Below are positions 56,231 through 64,000 of a DNA stretch of 64,000 nt, piece after piece. How positions within the stretch are numbered: position 1 is the stretch's first letter; each line of letters begins with the position of its first letter. Origin of the DNA: an uncultured Enterobacteriaceae bacterium (GTDB lineage Bacteria; Pseudomonadota; Gammaproteobacteria; Enterobacterales; Enterobacteriaceae); contig CAKZHC010000014.1 in assembly GCA_936920625.1 (NCBI GenBank), positions 111,510-175,509 of the forward strand, given 5' to 3'. A model generated the notes under the pieces. That model was not told the origin of the DNA. It searched no databases and worked only from the letters and a program-made list of their open reading frames with translations. Both the position numbers and the translations under genes were made by a program.

Positions 56231-57454
56231 TCAGTCACCACTATATTTACGCATTACCAGAGTTGCATTGGTGCCGCCGAATCCAAAGCCATTAGACATG
56301 ACAGTAGTAAGCTGCCGCTCTGTGGCTGTAGTGATTATGTTCATGCCTTCGGCCTCTTCATCCAATTGCTCGATGTTGATACTTGGTGCAATAAAGCCAT
56401 GTTCCAGCATCAGCAATGTGTAGATTACCTCCTGAACCCCGGCCGCCCCCAGAGAGTGGCCCGTCATTGCTTTAGTCGCTGAGAGTGCAGGCGAATTACC
56501 ACCAAAAACGGTGCGAATAGCAGCCAGTTCTATTGTATCTCCAACCGGAGTAGACGTGCCGTGGGTATTGATATAATCAACGGGCGTATCGACTCCCTGT
56601 AACGCCATCTTCATACAACGCACCGCACCCTCGCCCGAAGGGGCAACCATGTCGGCACCATCTGATGTCGCACCATAACCTATTACTTCAGCATAAATGC
56701 GCGCACCGCGTGCCAGTGCATGCTCCAGGTCTTCGACAACAACCATGCCTCCACCTGCGGCGCTAACAAAGCCGTCACGATTTATGTCATAGGTACGGGA
56801 GGCTTTTTCCGGTGTGTCATTAAATCTGGTTGAAAGTGCACGCATCGCATCAAATTCGCTCGCCATCTCCCAGCTTAGCTCTTCACCACCGCCAGCAAAG
56901 ACGATATCCTGTTTGCCTAATTGAATTTGTTCTACCGCGTTACCGATGCAGTGGGCTGAAGTGGCACACGCCGAGCTGATAGAGTAACTCAGGCCATGGA
57001 TCCTGAAAAATGTCGCAAGGCAACCTGAAACACCGGAAGCCATGGCTTTGGTCACAACATAGGGGCCAACGGCTTTCAGTCCGCGGGAGCTACGCATAGC
57101 ATCGGCGCCCAGTACCTGATGATGAGTTGAGCTGCCACCAGAGCCAGCAATCAGCCCCACCCGTGGATTTTTTTGATACGACCCATCACTCAGACCAGCA
57201 TCTTTAATCGCCTCTGCCATCGAGAGATAGGCATAGATTGTGGCATCATTCATAAAACGTACAGATTTACGCTCTATCAGCCCGTCAGTGTTGAGTTTAA
57301 CGTTGCCCCATACATGACTGCGCATTCCCGCATCTTTAAATTCTTGTGAAAAAGTGATACCAGAACGCCCTTCACGCAGAGAAGCCAATACTTCCTGCTG
57401 ATTATTACCAATACTGGAAACAATACCCATACCAGTAATTACTGCACGTCTCAT
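56231..57454 (-). CDS. fabB: 3-oxoacyl-ACP synthase I
   Basis: The elongating ketoacyl-ACP synthase needed for unsaturated fatty acids. 407 aa from 57454 (MRRAVITGMGIVSSIGNN), with the nucleophile Cys163 in SSACATSAH and the two catalytic histidines in NTHGTSTPVGD and KAMTGHSLGAAG. A GAGGT site precedes the start; the frame is open further upstream but crosses the operators. FabR- and FadR-like sites lie upstream. Confidence 0.98.
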   Translation of the reverse strand: MRRAVITGMGIVSSIGNNQQEVLASLREGRSGITFSQEFKDAGMRSHVWGNVKLNTDGLIERKSVRFMNDATIYAYLSMAEAIKDAGLSDGSYQKNPRVGLIAGSGGSSTHHQVLGADAMRSSRGLKAVGPYVVTKAMASGVSGCLATFFRIHGLSYSISSACATSAHCIGNAVEQIQLGKQDIVFAGGGEELSWEMASEFDAMRALSTRFNDTPEKASRTYDINRDGFVSAAGGGMVVVEDLEHALARGARIYAEVIGYGATSDGADMVAPSGEGAVRCMKMALQGVDTPVDYINTHGTSTPVGDTIELAAIRTVFGGNSPALSATKAMTGHSLGAAGVQEVIYTLLMLEHGFIAPSINIEQLDEEAEGMNIITTATERQLTTVMSNGFGFGGTNATLVMRKYSGD

Positions 57455-57499
57455 TAAATACCTCATTAACTTCACTATTAGAATCCTATGTCGCACTTT

Positions 57500-57517
57500 A
57501 GCGTACAGTTGTAAGCC
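57500..57517 (-). promoter_or_regulatory. FabR operator before fabB
   Basis: AGCGTACAGTTGTAAGCC is an imperfect copy of the FabR palindrome AGCGTACAnnTGTACGCT, in the position FabR uses at E. coli fabB. FabR represses fabB according to the unsaturated/saturated acyl-thioester ratio. Confidence 0.65.
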
Positions 57518-57518
57518 G

Positions 57519-57535
57519 AACAAGTCCGATCTCAT
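57519..57535 (-). promoter_or_regulatory. FadR-type activator site before fabB
   Basis: On the minus strand ATGAGATCGGACTTGTT shares ATCGGACTTGTT with the FadR site known upstream of E. coli fabA. It directly abuts the FabR-like site, the arrangement known at enterobacterial fab promoters. Confidence 0.65.
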
Positions 57536-57609
57536 TACTTCATGTAAATTTGCGCGTCAGGGTATGCGTAGATAAAATCGTGCCACATACCAGAAACAGA
57601 GCTAATTTT

Positions 57610-59595
57610 GTGAATAACAACGTAATTAAACACGCTTCTCTTAACTGGAATGAACAGGGTACACCTGTTTCTCAGATATTTGACGATGTCTATTTCTCCA
57701 GCCAAAATGGACTGGAAGAAACACGCTATGTTTTCCTGGCCGGTAATCAACTTCCGGCACGTTTTTTGAATCATCCGCGTGATCTATTCGTGGTGGCCGA
57801 GACTGGTTTCGGAACCGGGCTTAATTTTTTGGCGCTCTGGCAGGCGTTTGACCTTTGCCATCAGCAGCATCCCTTTAATACCGTTAACCGTTTGCATTTC
57901 ATCAGCTGCGAAAAGTTTCCAGTAACGACTAGAGAAATGGCGCTGGCTCATGCTCACTGGCCCGAACTGGCTCACTTAAGTCGCGAGCTGCTCAGAGCAT
58001 GGCCGCTGGTACTACCGGGCTGTCAGCGTTTACTACTTAATAACGGACGGGTGATTTTAGATCTCTGGTTTGGTGATGTCAGTGAACTTGCAGACGCGTG
58101 CAATAACACGTTACAGCATCAGGTTGATGCCTGGTTTCTGGACGGTTTTGCCCCCGCTAAAAATCCAGAAATGTGGAGTTCCAGCCTGTTTAGCAGCATG
58201 GCAAAATCGTGCCGCAGAGGAGCTACCCTGGCTACGTTCACCTCAGCAGGCATAGTGCGGCGCGGATTGCAACAGGCCGGTTTTAGTATGCAAAAACGCA
58301 AAGGATTTAGCCATAAACGCGAAATGTTAACGGGTGAGCTGGCGCAATCCTCCTTTCTCTGGCAGCCGGACCTTTCCTGCCCATCTGCAACAGCGGAGAT
58401 AGCCATAATTGGTGGTGGCATAGCCGGCGCACTGTTAGCGCTTGCATTACAACGCCGTTACCGGCAGATAACTATCTACAGCGATGCCTCCGCCCCTGCT
58501 CAGGGCGCTTCCGGTAATCGTCAGGGTGTGCTCTATCCATTACTTAATGCTCAGAATGCGGGATTGCGCCACTTTTTTCCCGGTGCGTTTACCTTCGCCC
58601 GCCGTTACTACGATTCCCTTAGTTTCCACTTTGAGCATGAATGGTGTGGTGTATTGCAATTAAGCTGGGACGAGAAGAGTCGCCAGAAAATTACCGCTAT
58701 GATGGCAATGCAGCTGCCCCTATCGCTAGCAACAGCGGTTACACCTGAGGAGGTAACCGGGCTTGCCGGCGTCACTATCGACTGCAACGCACTATATTAT
58801 CCAGATGGCGGCTGGCTTGCGCCAGCAGCATTGACCGCAGGGCTGATGCGCGAGGCTGCCGAAAAAGGCGGCAAAATAATATGGCAGCATAAACTACATG
58901 CGCTGGAATATACCGGCAATGGCTGGCTGATGCAGTTCGCTAACGGCAAAACAGCGCTGCATCAAAATGTGGTGTTAGCAAACGGTGCTGGATTAAATCT
59001 GCTCAGCCAGAGCAAAATGCTGCCGGTTTCCCCCGTAGCAGGTCAGGTGAGCCATATACCCGCTACCTCAGAACTGGCAGCGCTGAAGAAAGTGCTTTGC
59101 TATAACGGCTATCTGACACCAATGAGTGCTCACTGGCAACAACTCTCCCTTGGTGCGAGTTATCATCGGGGTAGCCGTGATACTCGTTTTCACCTCCAGG
59201 ATCAACTCGCCAATCTGGAACGCCTGCAACACTGTCTGCCGCAGGCGAACTGGGTTAATGCAATAGATATAACGGGTGCACAAGCGCGCTGTAGTGTACG
59301 TTGCGCAACACGCGATCATCTGCCGATGATTGGTGCGCTGCCAGATTATCAGCTTGTCCTGAAGAACAGTGCCATCATCTCAGCTTCGCAGCAGAAGACT
59401 TTCTCTTACCATCCCGGGTTGTATGTACTGGGCGCGCTGGGGTCGCGAGGATTATGCAGTGGCCCGTTGGCAGCAGAGATTCTGGCCGCACAGCTCTGTG
59501 CAGAGCCTGTCCCCCTCGACGCAGCGACCCTGGAAGCCGTAAACCCCATCCGTTTCTTAAAACGCAGACTGCTAAAAGGCAGGCCCGTCATTTGA
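57610..59595 (+). CDS. mnmC: Bifunctional tRNA mnm5s2U methyltransferase/oxidoreductase MnmC
   Basis: Completes the mnm5s2U wobble modification. The N-terminal methyltransferase (to about 240) has FVVAETGFGTGLNFLALWQAF and DAWFLDGFAPAKNPEMW; the C-terminal FAD-dependent oxidase opens with AIIGGGIAGALLALAL and ends GALGSRGLCSGPLAAEILAA. 661 aa from a GTG at 57610 that aligns with the E. coli start (12-13 residues before EGTPVS); an ATG at 57550 would overlap the fabB control region. Divergent from fabB, as in E. coli. Confidence 0.96.
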   Translation: MNNNVIKHASLNWNEQGTPVSQIFDDVYFSSQNGLEETRYVFLAGNQLPARFLNHPRDLFVVAETGFGTGLNFLALWQAFDLCHQQHPFNTVNRLHFISCEKFPVTTREMALAHAHWPELAHLSRELLRAWPLVLPGCQRLLLNNGRVILDLWFGDVSELADACNNTLQHQVDAWFLDGFAPAKNPEMWSSSLFSSMAKSCRRGATLATFTSAGIVRRGLQQAGFSMQKRKGFSHKREMLTGELAQSSFLWQPDLSCPSATAEIAIIGGGIAGALLALALQRRYRQITIYSDASAPAQGASGNRQGVLYPLLNAQNAGLRHFFPGAFTFARRYYDSLSFHFEHEWCGVLQLSWDEKSRQKITAMMAMQLPLSLATAVTPEEVTGLAGVTIDCNALYYPDGGWLAPAALTAGLMREAAEKGGKIIWQHKLHALEYTGNGWLMQFANGKTALHQNVVLANGAGLNLLSQSKMLPVSPVAGQVSHIPATSELAALKKVLCYNGYLTPMSAHWQQLSLGASYHRGSRDTRFHLQDQLANLERLQHCLPQANWVNAIDITGAQARCSVRCATRDHLPMIGALPDYQLVLKNSAIISASQQKTFSYHPGLYVLGALGSRGLCSGPLAAEILAAQLCAEPVPLDAATLEAVNPIRFLKRRLLKGRPVI

Positions 59596-59846
59596 ATAGC
59601 TTTACCAGGCTCCACCGGCAGTGCCGGCTTACTGGCTTTCACAAAACCTGTCTGGACCCGCCCTAAAACAAATCAGTAATAAAGGGCAAACCATGCCTGC
59701 TGCAGATGATATATCAGGCGTTGTATGTCTGTGGGCACCCGTATGACTTAGTAATAATCTTCTATTAATAAAAAACATATCTGATCAAAAAGCTGATGTG
59801 AAAGAAAAGCTGGCATAAAAAACGTTATGGTCTGCTGTAAGCACTG

Positions 59847-60164
59847 GTGTTTATTAAAAAATGCGGAGATCAAAAACAGCGCTTAACATTCGCTGTATTA
59901 AAATTTAGCATACTTACACTTTCTGAAAAGAAATCAGTGGCTATGTCAGGAAACTTCTATCTTTTCTATCATCGGATGATGAAGATGTGCCCTATGCTGA
60001 AGAATAAACCCGCAATAATTAACAATAGACAAATTGACAGCGCGTTTTCCCCTGTTTTTTCTGACCCAATTCAGCATAACGATACAACCTATGGCTGGGT
60101 GACTTTACAACAGATTTCCAAAAACACCGGGCACTTATACTTCAGACTGGATGTTAAACAATGA
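59847..60164 (+). CDS. Small hypothetical protein
   Basis: A frame of up to 105 aa with no recognised family. Without a good ribosome site at 59847; an internal ATG at 59943 (MSGNFYLFYHRMMKMCPM) is also possible. It is credible mainly because it ends 12 nt before a gene with a strong ribosome site. Nothing in the protein suggests a function. Confidence 0.3.
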   Translation: MFIKKCGDQKQRLTFAVLKFSILTLSEKKSVAMSGNFYLFYHRMMKMCPMLKNKPAIINNRQIDSAFSPVFSDPIQHNDTTYGWVTLQQISKNTGHLYFRLDVKQ

Positions 60165-60176
60165 TAGGAGGTCGGT

Positions 60177-60953
60177 ATGAAATATCGGGGACAATATCTC
60201 TCTTTAGCCAGTGCGCTGCTTTTACTGTCTGGCGGTATCGGTTTGCTATTAAGCCTGCCTTCCCACACTTCTCACTGGACAGGCAGACAAGACTCCAGCA
60301 AATTCAGGTCTGACCGAGTATCCGCTGCCCTAAGTAACATCACCTCCTGCCACGTACTGCTCAGGGGTGCTGACGGGCTGCCGATAACACACTCCTTTAA
60401 TGTTGTGCAGGACTCCGGCATAACTCCTGATATAACAACAATCAGCATCTGGTCTTATAAGCTATTTACGATTGCCATGCAGCCGACTATTAGTCAGACA
60501 GATACATTTTTTCACCCCGTTTTTCCCTCCTGTGCGCCAGCTAACTCTCGCATCCACAAGCCGGACTATACTTATTTATCCCAGCTGACTTCGTCTTCGG
60601 TGCGTAATCAATCAGTCATAATGCTGCGTTTTCCACTGGTCCTTCGTGGAGGGATGATGTTGCAGAGCCCGCCATTTTTACTATTCAGTTCGCAGCCAAA
60701 AGATAAACAATCAGATAAATTTGTCAGTCAACAGACTCTATTAACTGAAAATTCAGATCATTACCATTCCTGTCACCCTTCAAAAACTGAAATATCAGAT
60801 AAAAAAATGACCGTATCTGCGGTGAGTGATCCGCAGCCCGCCACAAAGCTCTATTTTCCCCTCATTCTTCGCGAAGGAATGGCGCTGTGGAGTTCTCCGT
60901 TTTTACCAAGCCGGAACCTGAATGATAATCAAAAAAGCGAGGTTGCCAGTTAA
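60177..60953 (+). CDS. Unrecognised exported or membrane-anchored protein with an internal duplication
   Basis: A 258-residue protein with no recognised family. AGGAGG lies 4 nt before the ATG, one of the best ribosome sites in the window, so it is likely translated. A hydrophobic N-terminal segment (about 7-27, LSLASALLLLSGGIGLLLSL) is a signal or anchor. Two copies of a 17-residue motif occur: FPLVLRGGMMLQSPPFL at 152-168 and FPLILREGMALWSSPFL at 227-243, joined by a polar Ser/Lys/Asp-rich linker. The gene lies between mnmC and yafD, where two chromosomal blocks join. Confidence 0.6.
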   Translation: MKYRGQYLSLASALLLLSGGIGLLLSLPSHTSHWTGRQDSSKFRSDRVSAALSNITSCHVLLRGADGLPITHSFNVVQDSGITPDITTISIWSYKLFTIAMQPTISQTDTFFHPVFPSCAPANSRIHKPDYTYLSQLTSSSVRNQSVIMLRFPLVLRGGMMLQSPPFLLFSSQPKDKQSDKFVSQQTLLTENSDHYHSCHPSKTEISDKKMTVSAVSDPQPATKLYFPLILREGMALWSSPFLPSRNLNDNQKSEVAS

Positions 60954-61064
60954 CAGTTAAATTGGCTGGAAAGGGTATCATTACACAAAAACTAATGCTA
61001 AAACCGATAGCACGATGCGCCAGCAACAGACACGACTATTTGTCAAACATAACATGTCAGGTAT

Positions 61065-61868
61065 TCAATTTAATCTTAATTTATCGGGCTTAAACTCCAC
61101 CAGAAGAGGGTTGTGATCAGAAGCATGCGTTATTAGCACCTCGGCATTTACCACGGTCATGCCCCGATAGAAAACAAAATCCAGTGGCCGTCCGAAAGCT
61201 CTGCGGCGATGATCATCCTTAAACCGAACCTCACGAAGCCCCATCGCACGGGCAAAACGGTATAGCGCATTCATGCGCTGCCGGCTCCAGGCATTGAAAT
61301 CGCCTGCCAGAATCACCGGGCCATCGTGATATGCCACCTGTTCACTTATCGTGCTCAATTGTTTGCTATAAACATCAACGCCCAGACTGAAGTTGATCGC
61401 ATGGATATTCACCACTATCAGTGTCAGTTCATCCGGCAGAGGATAAGCAGTAATCAATGCTGATTTAGCCACTGGTAACAGCGGTTCCCGTTTCCGCAAA
61501 GGACAGCAATAAATGGGATTAGCGGCTGCCATTGTCATGACACCGGAGGGATGAAACGGCAACATAAATGCAGGGACCTGATCAGCTGCCAGATAATTTG
61601 TTGTGGCAAATTGCACCAGTTCCGGCGTGGTCTGCGCTTCCTGTAGCAGAACCAGGTGGGCATCGCGCCCGAACGTTTGCAGCACCGATTGCCACTCCGC
61701 CCTCTGTTGCTTAAAAATATTCCATACCACTACCCGTAACCCCCCCTGCACAGGTAGTGGCTCTCCGGAAGTTAAAATCTTCCCTACGTTCAGCCGTACT
61801 GCGGGGGGAAATATCTGTTCCGCTGGCTGACCGGCAGTGTAACGCATAGCATAGGTCTTTTTGTTCAC
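61065..61868 (-). CDS. yafD: Endonuclease/exonuclease/phosphatase family protein YafD
   Basis: A Mg-dependent EEP-fold hydrolase of unknown substrate. 267 aa from a GTG at 61868 that lines up with the E. coli start (MRKNTYAMRY; here VNKKTYAMRY); an ATG at 61898 and one at 61847 are alternatives. Motifs: VVWNIFKQQRAEW, LLLQEAQTTPEL, the ILAGDFNAWSRQRMNALYRF active site, and the closing THASDHNPLLVEF with the catalytic His. Adjacent to yafC as in E. coli. Confidence 0.95.
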   Translation of the reverse strand: MNKKTYAMRYTAGQPAEQIFPPAVRLNVGKILTSGEPLPVQGGLRVVVWNIFKQQRAEWQSVLQTFGRDAHLVLLQEAQTTPELVQFATTNYLAADQVPAFMLPFHPSGVMTMAAANPIYCCPLRKREPLLPVAKSALITAYPLPDELTLIVVNIHAINFSLGVDVYSKQLSTISEQVAYHDGPVILAGDFNAWSRQRMNALYRFARAMGLREVRFKDDHRRRAFGRPLDFVFYRGMTVVNAEVLITHASDHNPLLVEFKPDKLRLN

Positions 61869-62083
61869 CTTCCTGAGATTCCTTGTGGCTTGAATCATCT
61901 TCTCACGTTAAGAGTTTTATTTTAAGGTTGCAATCTAATAGTTCAGTTTTTGAACAAATTATATACTGCTATGTACATTCTGCCTTAAGTCTCAAACAAG
62001 ATAATTGATATACGCGACCTGATTACCCATGCTTTAATAGGATCAGAACAATAAATTTCAGTATGTTAACCACAGGAACATCG

Positions 62084-62980
62084 ATGCGTGCAACCTCAGA
62101 TGATCTTTTACTGTTCATTACTGTCGTAGAGCGCGGCAGTTTTACCCATGCTGCCAGACAACTTGGTGTTGCAACCTCTGTTATTAGCCGGACGGTTAAA
62201 AAGCTCGAGACTAAACTTGGCGTATCATTGTTAACACGCACCACTCGTCAGCTCAGCCTGACCCCGGAGGGGGAACGCTATTTTCAACGCGTAAAAAAGG
62301 TATTGCAAGAGATGAGCGCGGCAGAAGAAGAGTTGCAGCATCACTACCAGCTCCCACAGGGATAACTCAAAATCGATGCCTCCACGCCCGTAGTCCTCCA
62401 CCTTCTGACGCCAATGATCAAACCCTTTCGTGCCCGATATCCGGGGCTCAGACTCTCACTAGTCTCTTCTGAAAATTTTATTAATTTGATTGATCGTAAA
62501 GTCGATATCGCCATACGCGCTGGTAAACTGGATAATTCCAGTTTACGTGCAAGACATCTCTTTACCAGCTATCGCCGCCTTGTCGCCTCACCTGCTTATA
62601 TTGCTGAACGAGGTATGCCTCGAAGTGTAGCAGATCTTAGTCTGCACGAGTGTCTTGGCTTTCTGGAATTTCCACGCCTTAACCGCTGGCCACTAAAATC
62701 TGTCAAAAATCAGTCGTTGACTATCCGTCAGAATCTATTAGCAAATAGCGGAGAAACACTTAAACAGCTTTGTCTTAATGGTTGTGGTGTTGCCTGCCTT
62801 TCTGAATTTTCAGTCGCCAGGGAGATCGCAGAAGGCAGGCTGATTCAGCTACTGGTAAATCAAACAATCGCTGAAGCAATGCCGTTTAATGCTGTCTATT
62901 ATAGTGATCTTATCGTCAGCCACCGGATACGGGTTTTTATTGATTTTCTTACTGAATATATCGAAAACCAACCCTGGTAG
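62084..62980 (+). pseudogene. yafC: LysR-type regulator YafC, one in-frame TAA
   Basis: A LysR regulator of 298 residues if whole. The N-terminal winged helix (SDDLLLFITVVERGSFTHAARQLG, RTVKKLETKLGVSLLTRTTR in two stretches) is intact, then at 62363-62365 a TAA stands between PQG and LKIDAST, where E. coli has a leucine codon; the frame then continues to the normal end. One substitution (TTA to TAA) is enough. The 93-aa remnant could still bind DNA but lacks the effector domain. Confidence 0.9.
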
Positions 62981-63314
62981 AGCCAGATTACATGCCAGTC
63001 ATCAATGATTTCTAACGCTGTTATTTATGATTGCAGTATCGAGGATTGAAGTTGCCGGATAAACATTAATTATGGTTTCAGACGTATCTTTAATATTAAC
63101 ATTAAAGGCCTGAATTAGAATTGAGCAGATATCATCTCTTTGCCAATAACTAAAAACTTGTGATGGTAAATTTTAAAATGACTCAGTTTAAACTCATTCT
63201 TCAGTTTTGCTTACCAGGAAATATTAAACACAAAAAAGCCATATGCTTTTAACGGCAATTATGGCTTCTATTCATTCCGGAAGTTTACAAATACACGACC
63301 AGATAATATATGAA
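62981..63314. other. Spacer between yafC and tRNA-Asp; dkgB absent
   Basis: In E. coli dkgB lies between yafC and the rrnH tRNA-Asp; no trace here. An AT-rich stretch with the rrn terminator (63232-63266). Confidence 0.5.
63232..63266 (-). terminator. Rho-independent terminator of the rrn operon
   Basis: On the minus strand AGCCATA, a 16-nt loop and TATGGCT followed by TTTTTG, about 50 nt after tRNA-Asp. Confidence 0.8.
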
Positions 63315-63391
63315 TGGCGGAACGGACGGGGCTCGAACCCGCGACCCCCTGCGTGACAGGCAGGTATTCTGACCAACTGAACTACCGCTCC
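63315..63391 (-). tRNA. tRNA-Asp (GUC)
   Basis: A 77-nt cloverleaf including encoded CCA, with GGAGCGG acceptor, anticodon loop CTGTCAC (GUC anticodon) and GGTTCGAGCC T-arm. It follows the 5S rRNA as in E. coli rrnH. The enzyme that would glutamylate its queuosine (GluQRS) is a pseudogene in this window. Confidence 0.97.
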
Positions 63392-63473
63392 AACCGGATA
63401 ACACACTAAGTCACTATACTGACTTAATATACTGTTTTGCCCGTGACAGCACATGCACGGGCAAGGGGATATA

Positions 63474-63593
63474 GTGCCTGGCGGTGCCCTGCTCTCGCAT
63501 GGGGAGACCCCACACTACCTCAGGCGCAGCGGCGTTTCACTTCTGAGTTCGGCATGGGTTCAGGTGGGACCACCGCGCTCGTGCCGCCAGGCA
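63474..63593 (-). rRNA. rrf: 5S ribosomal RNA
   Basis: About 120 nt, closely matching enterobacterial 5S, with paired ends TGCCTGGCGGC and GCCAGGCA-type and the internal GGTGGTCCCACCTGA and CCGAACTCAGAAGTGAAACG segments. Confidence 0.96.
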
Positions 63594-63659
63594 TGTTCTT
63601 TTAGCTCTCTGCAGTTCAGACTGAAAATCTCTCTCACACAGAACGCCTCCGGCGTTGTA

Positions 63660-64000
63660 AGGTTAAGCCTCACGGGTCATTAGTACCGGTCAGCTCACCG
63701 CATCGCTGCGATTACACACCCGGCCTATCAGCGTCGTCGTCTTCAACGTCCCTTCAGGACCCTCTAAGGGTCAGGGAGAACTCATCTCGGGGAGGGTTTC
63801 GTGCTTAGATGCTTTCAGCACTTATCCTTTCCGCACTTAGCTACCGGGCTGTGCCACTGGCGTGACAACCCGAACACCAGCGGTGCGTTCACTCCGGTCC
63901 TCTCGTACTGGGAGCAAACCCCCTCAGTTCTCCAGCGCCCGCGGCAGATAGGGACCGAACTGTCTCACGACGTTCTAAACCCAGCTCGCGTACCACTTTA
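63660..64000 (-). rRNA. rrl: 23S ribosomal RNA, 3' end (partial)
   Basis: The final 340 nt of 23S rRNA, ending in the conserved GGTACTAATGACCCGTGAGG and GCTTAACCT; the gene continues beyond the window. It includes the sarcin-ricin loop region. Confidence 0.96.

Noticed and set aside
63453..63683. Plus-strand open frame over the 5S rRNA
   Set aside because: Lies on the 5S and 23S genes; not coding.

Overview
This is a chromosomal window from a gammaproteobacterium of the order Enterobacterales. Nearly every recognisable protein is a close, near-full-length match to its Escherichia coli counterpart (IscS, GlyA, AcnB, AceE, FabB, DksA, SpeD), local gene orders are the enterobacterial ones, and the window ends in an rRNA operon followed by tRNA-Asp and yafC-yafD as at E. 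coli rrnH. An Erwinia/Pantoea-like relative is my best guess, by inference only. The genome looks as if it is in an early phase of erosion: genes stopped by single substitutions or 1-nt indels, genes missing from otherwise collinear blocks, and many empty 400-1200 bp spacers. That pattern suits a host-restricted or recently host-associated lineage.

Layout. (1) 1-8711: iscR-iscS-iscU (minus), suhB (plus), csiE (plus), a heme catalase-like peroxidase with a frameshifted cytochrome b561 (minus), and glyA (minus). (2) 8878-23508: mrcB, sfsA, dksA, a decayed gluQRS, pcnB (with an AUU start codon), folK, the ABC exporter yadGH, hpt, cueO (broken by one TGA), yacC and speED. (3) 23597-29460: an AT-rich surface-polysaccharide island between speD and acnB, with a flippase, a family 2 glycosyltransferase, a frameshifted family 4 glycosyltransferase and a GtrII-like membrane glucosyltransferase. 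The last gene carries six copies of a 10-bp tandem repeat inside its coding region and is out of frame in this copy. (4) 29718-46450: acnB, the pdhR-aceE-aceF-lpdA pyruvate dehydrogenase locus, aroP, ampE, and the type IV pilus genes ppdD-hofB-hofC. (5) 46853-47857: an isolated gene for a secreted-effector-like protein. (6) 48493-59595: dedA, truA, usg, pdxB, a nonsense-broken DMT transporter, flk, yfcJ, fabB and mnmC. (7) 59596-64000: an unrecognised two-gene unit, yafD, a broken yafC, tRNA-Asp, 5S rRNA and the 3' end of 23S rRNA.

How the genes work together: central carbon flow (PDH complex, aconitase B, with a perfect PdhR operator), Fe-S cluster assembly with IscR feedback (a type 1 IscR site is visible), one-carbon and polyamine synthesis, RNA polyadenylation and stringent response (PcnB, DksA), cell-wall synthesis (PBP1b), and unsaturated fatty-acid synthesis with adjoining FabR- and FadR-like operators before fabB. 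Losses at conserved positions (trmJ, hrpB, thpR, panBCD, can, gcd, ampD, nadC) suggest dependence on supplied pantothenate and on NAD precursors, unless those genes have moved elsewhere.

The most striking element is the 10-bp repeat tract at 28740-28799. It has the properties of a slipped-strand phase-variation switch for O-antigen or surface-glycan modification: the gene is OFF with 6 copies and would be ON with 5 or 8.
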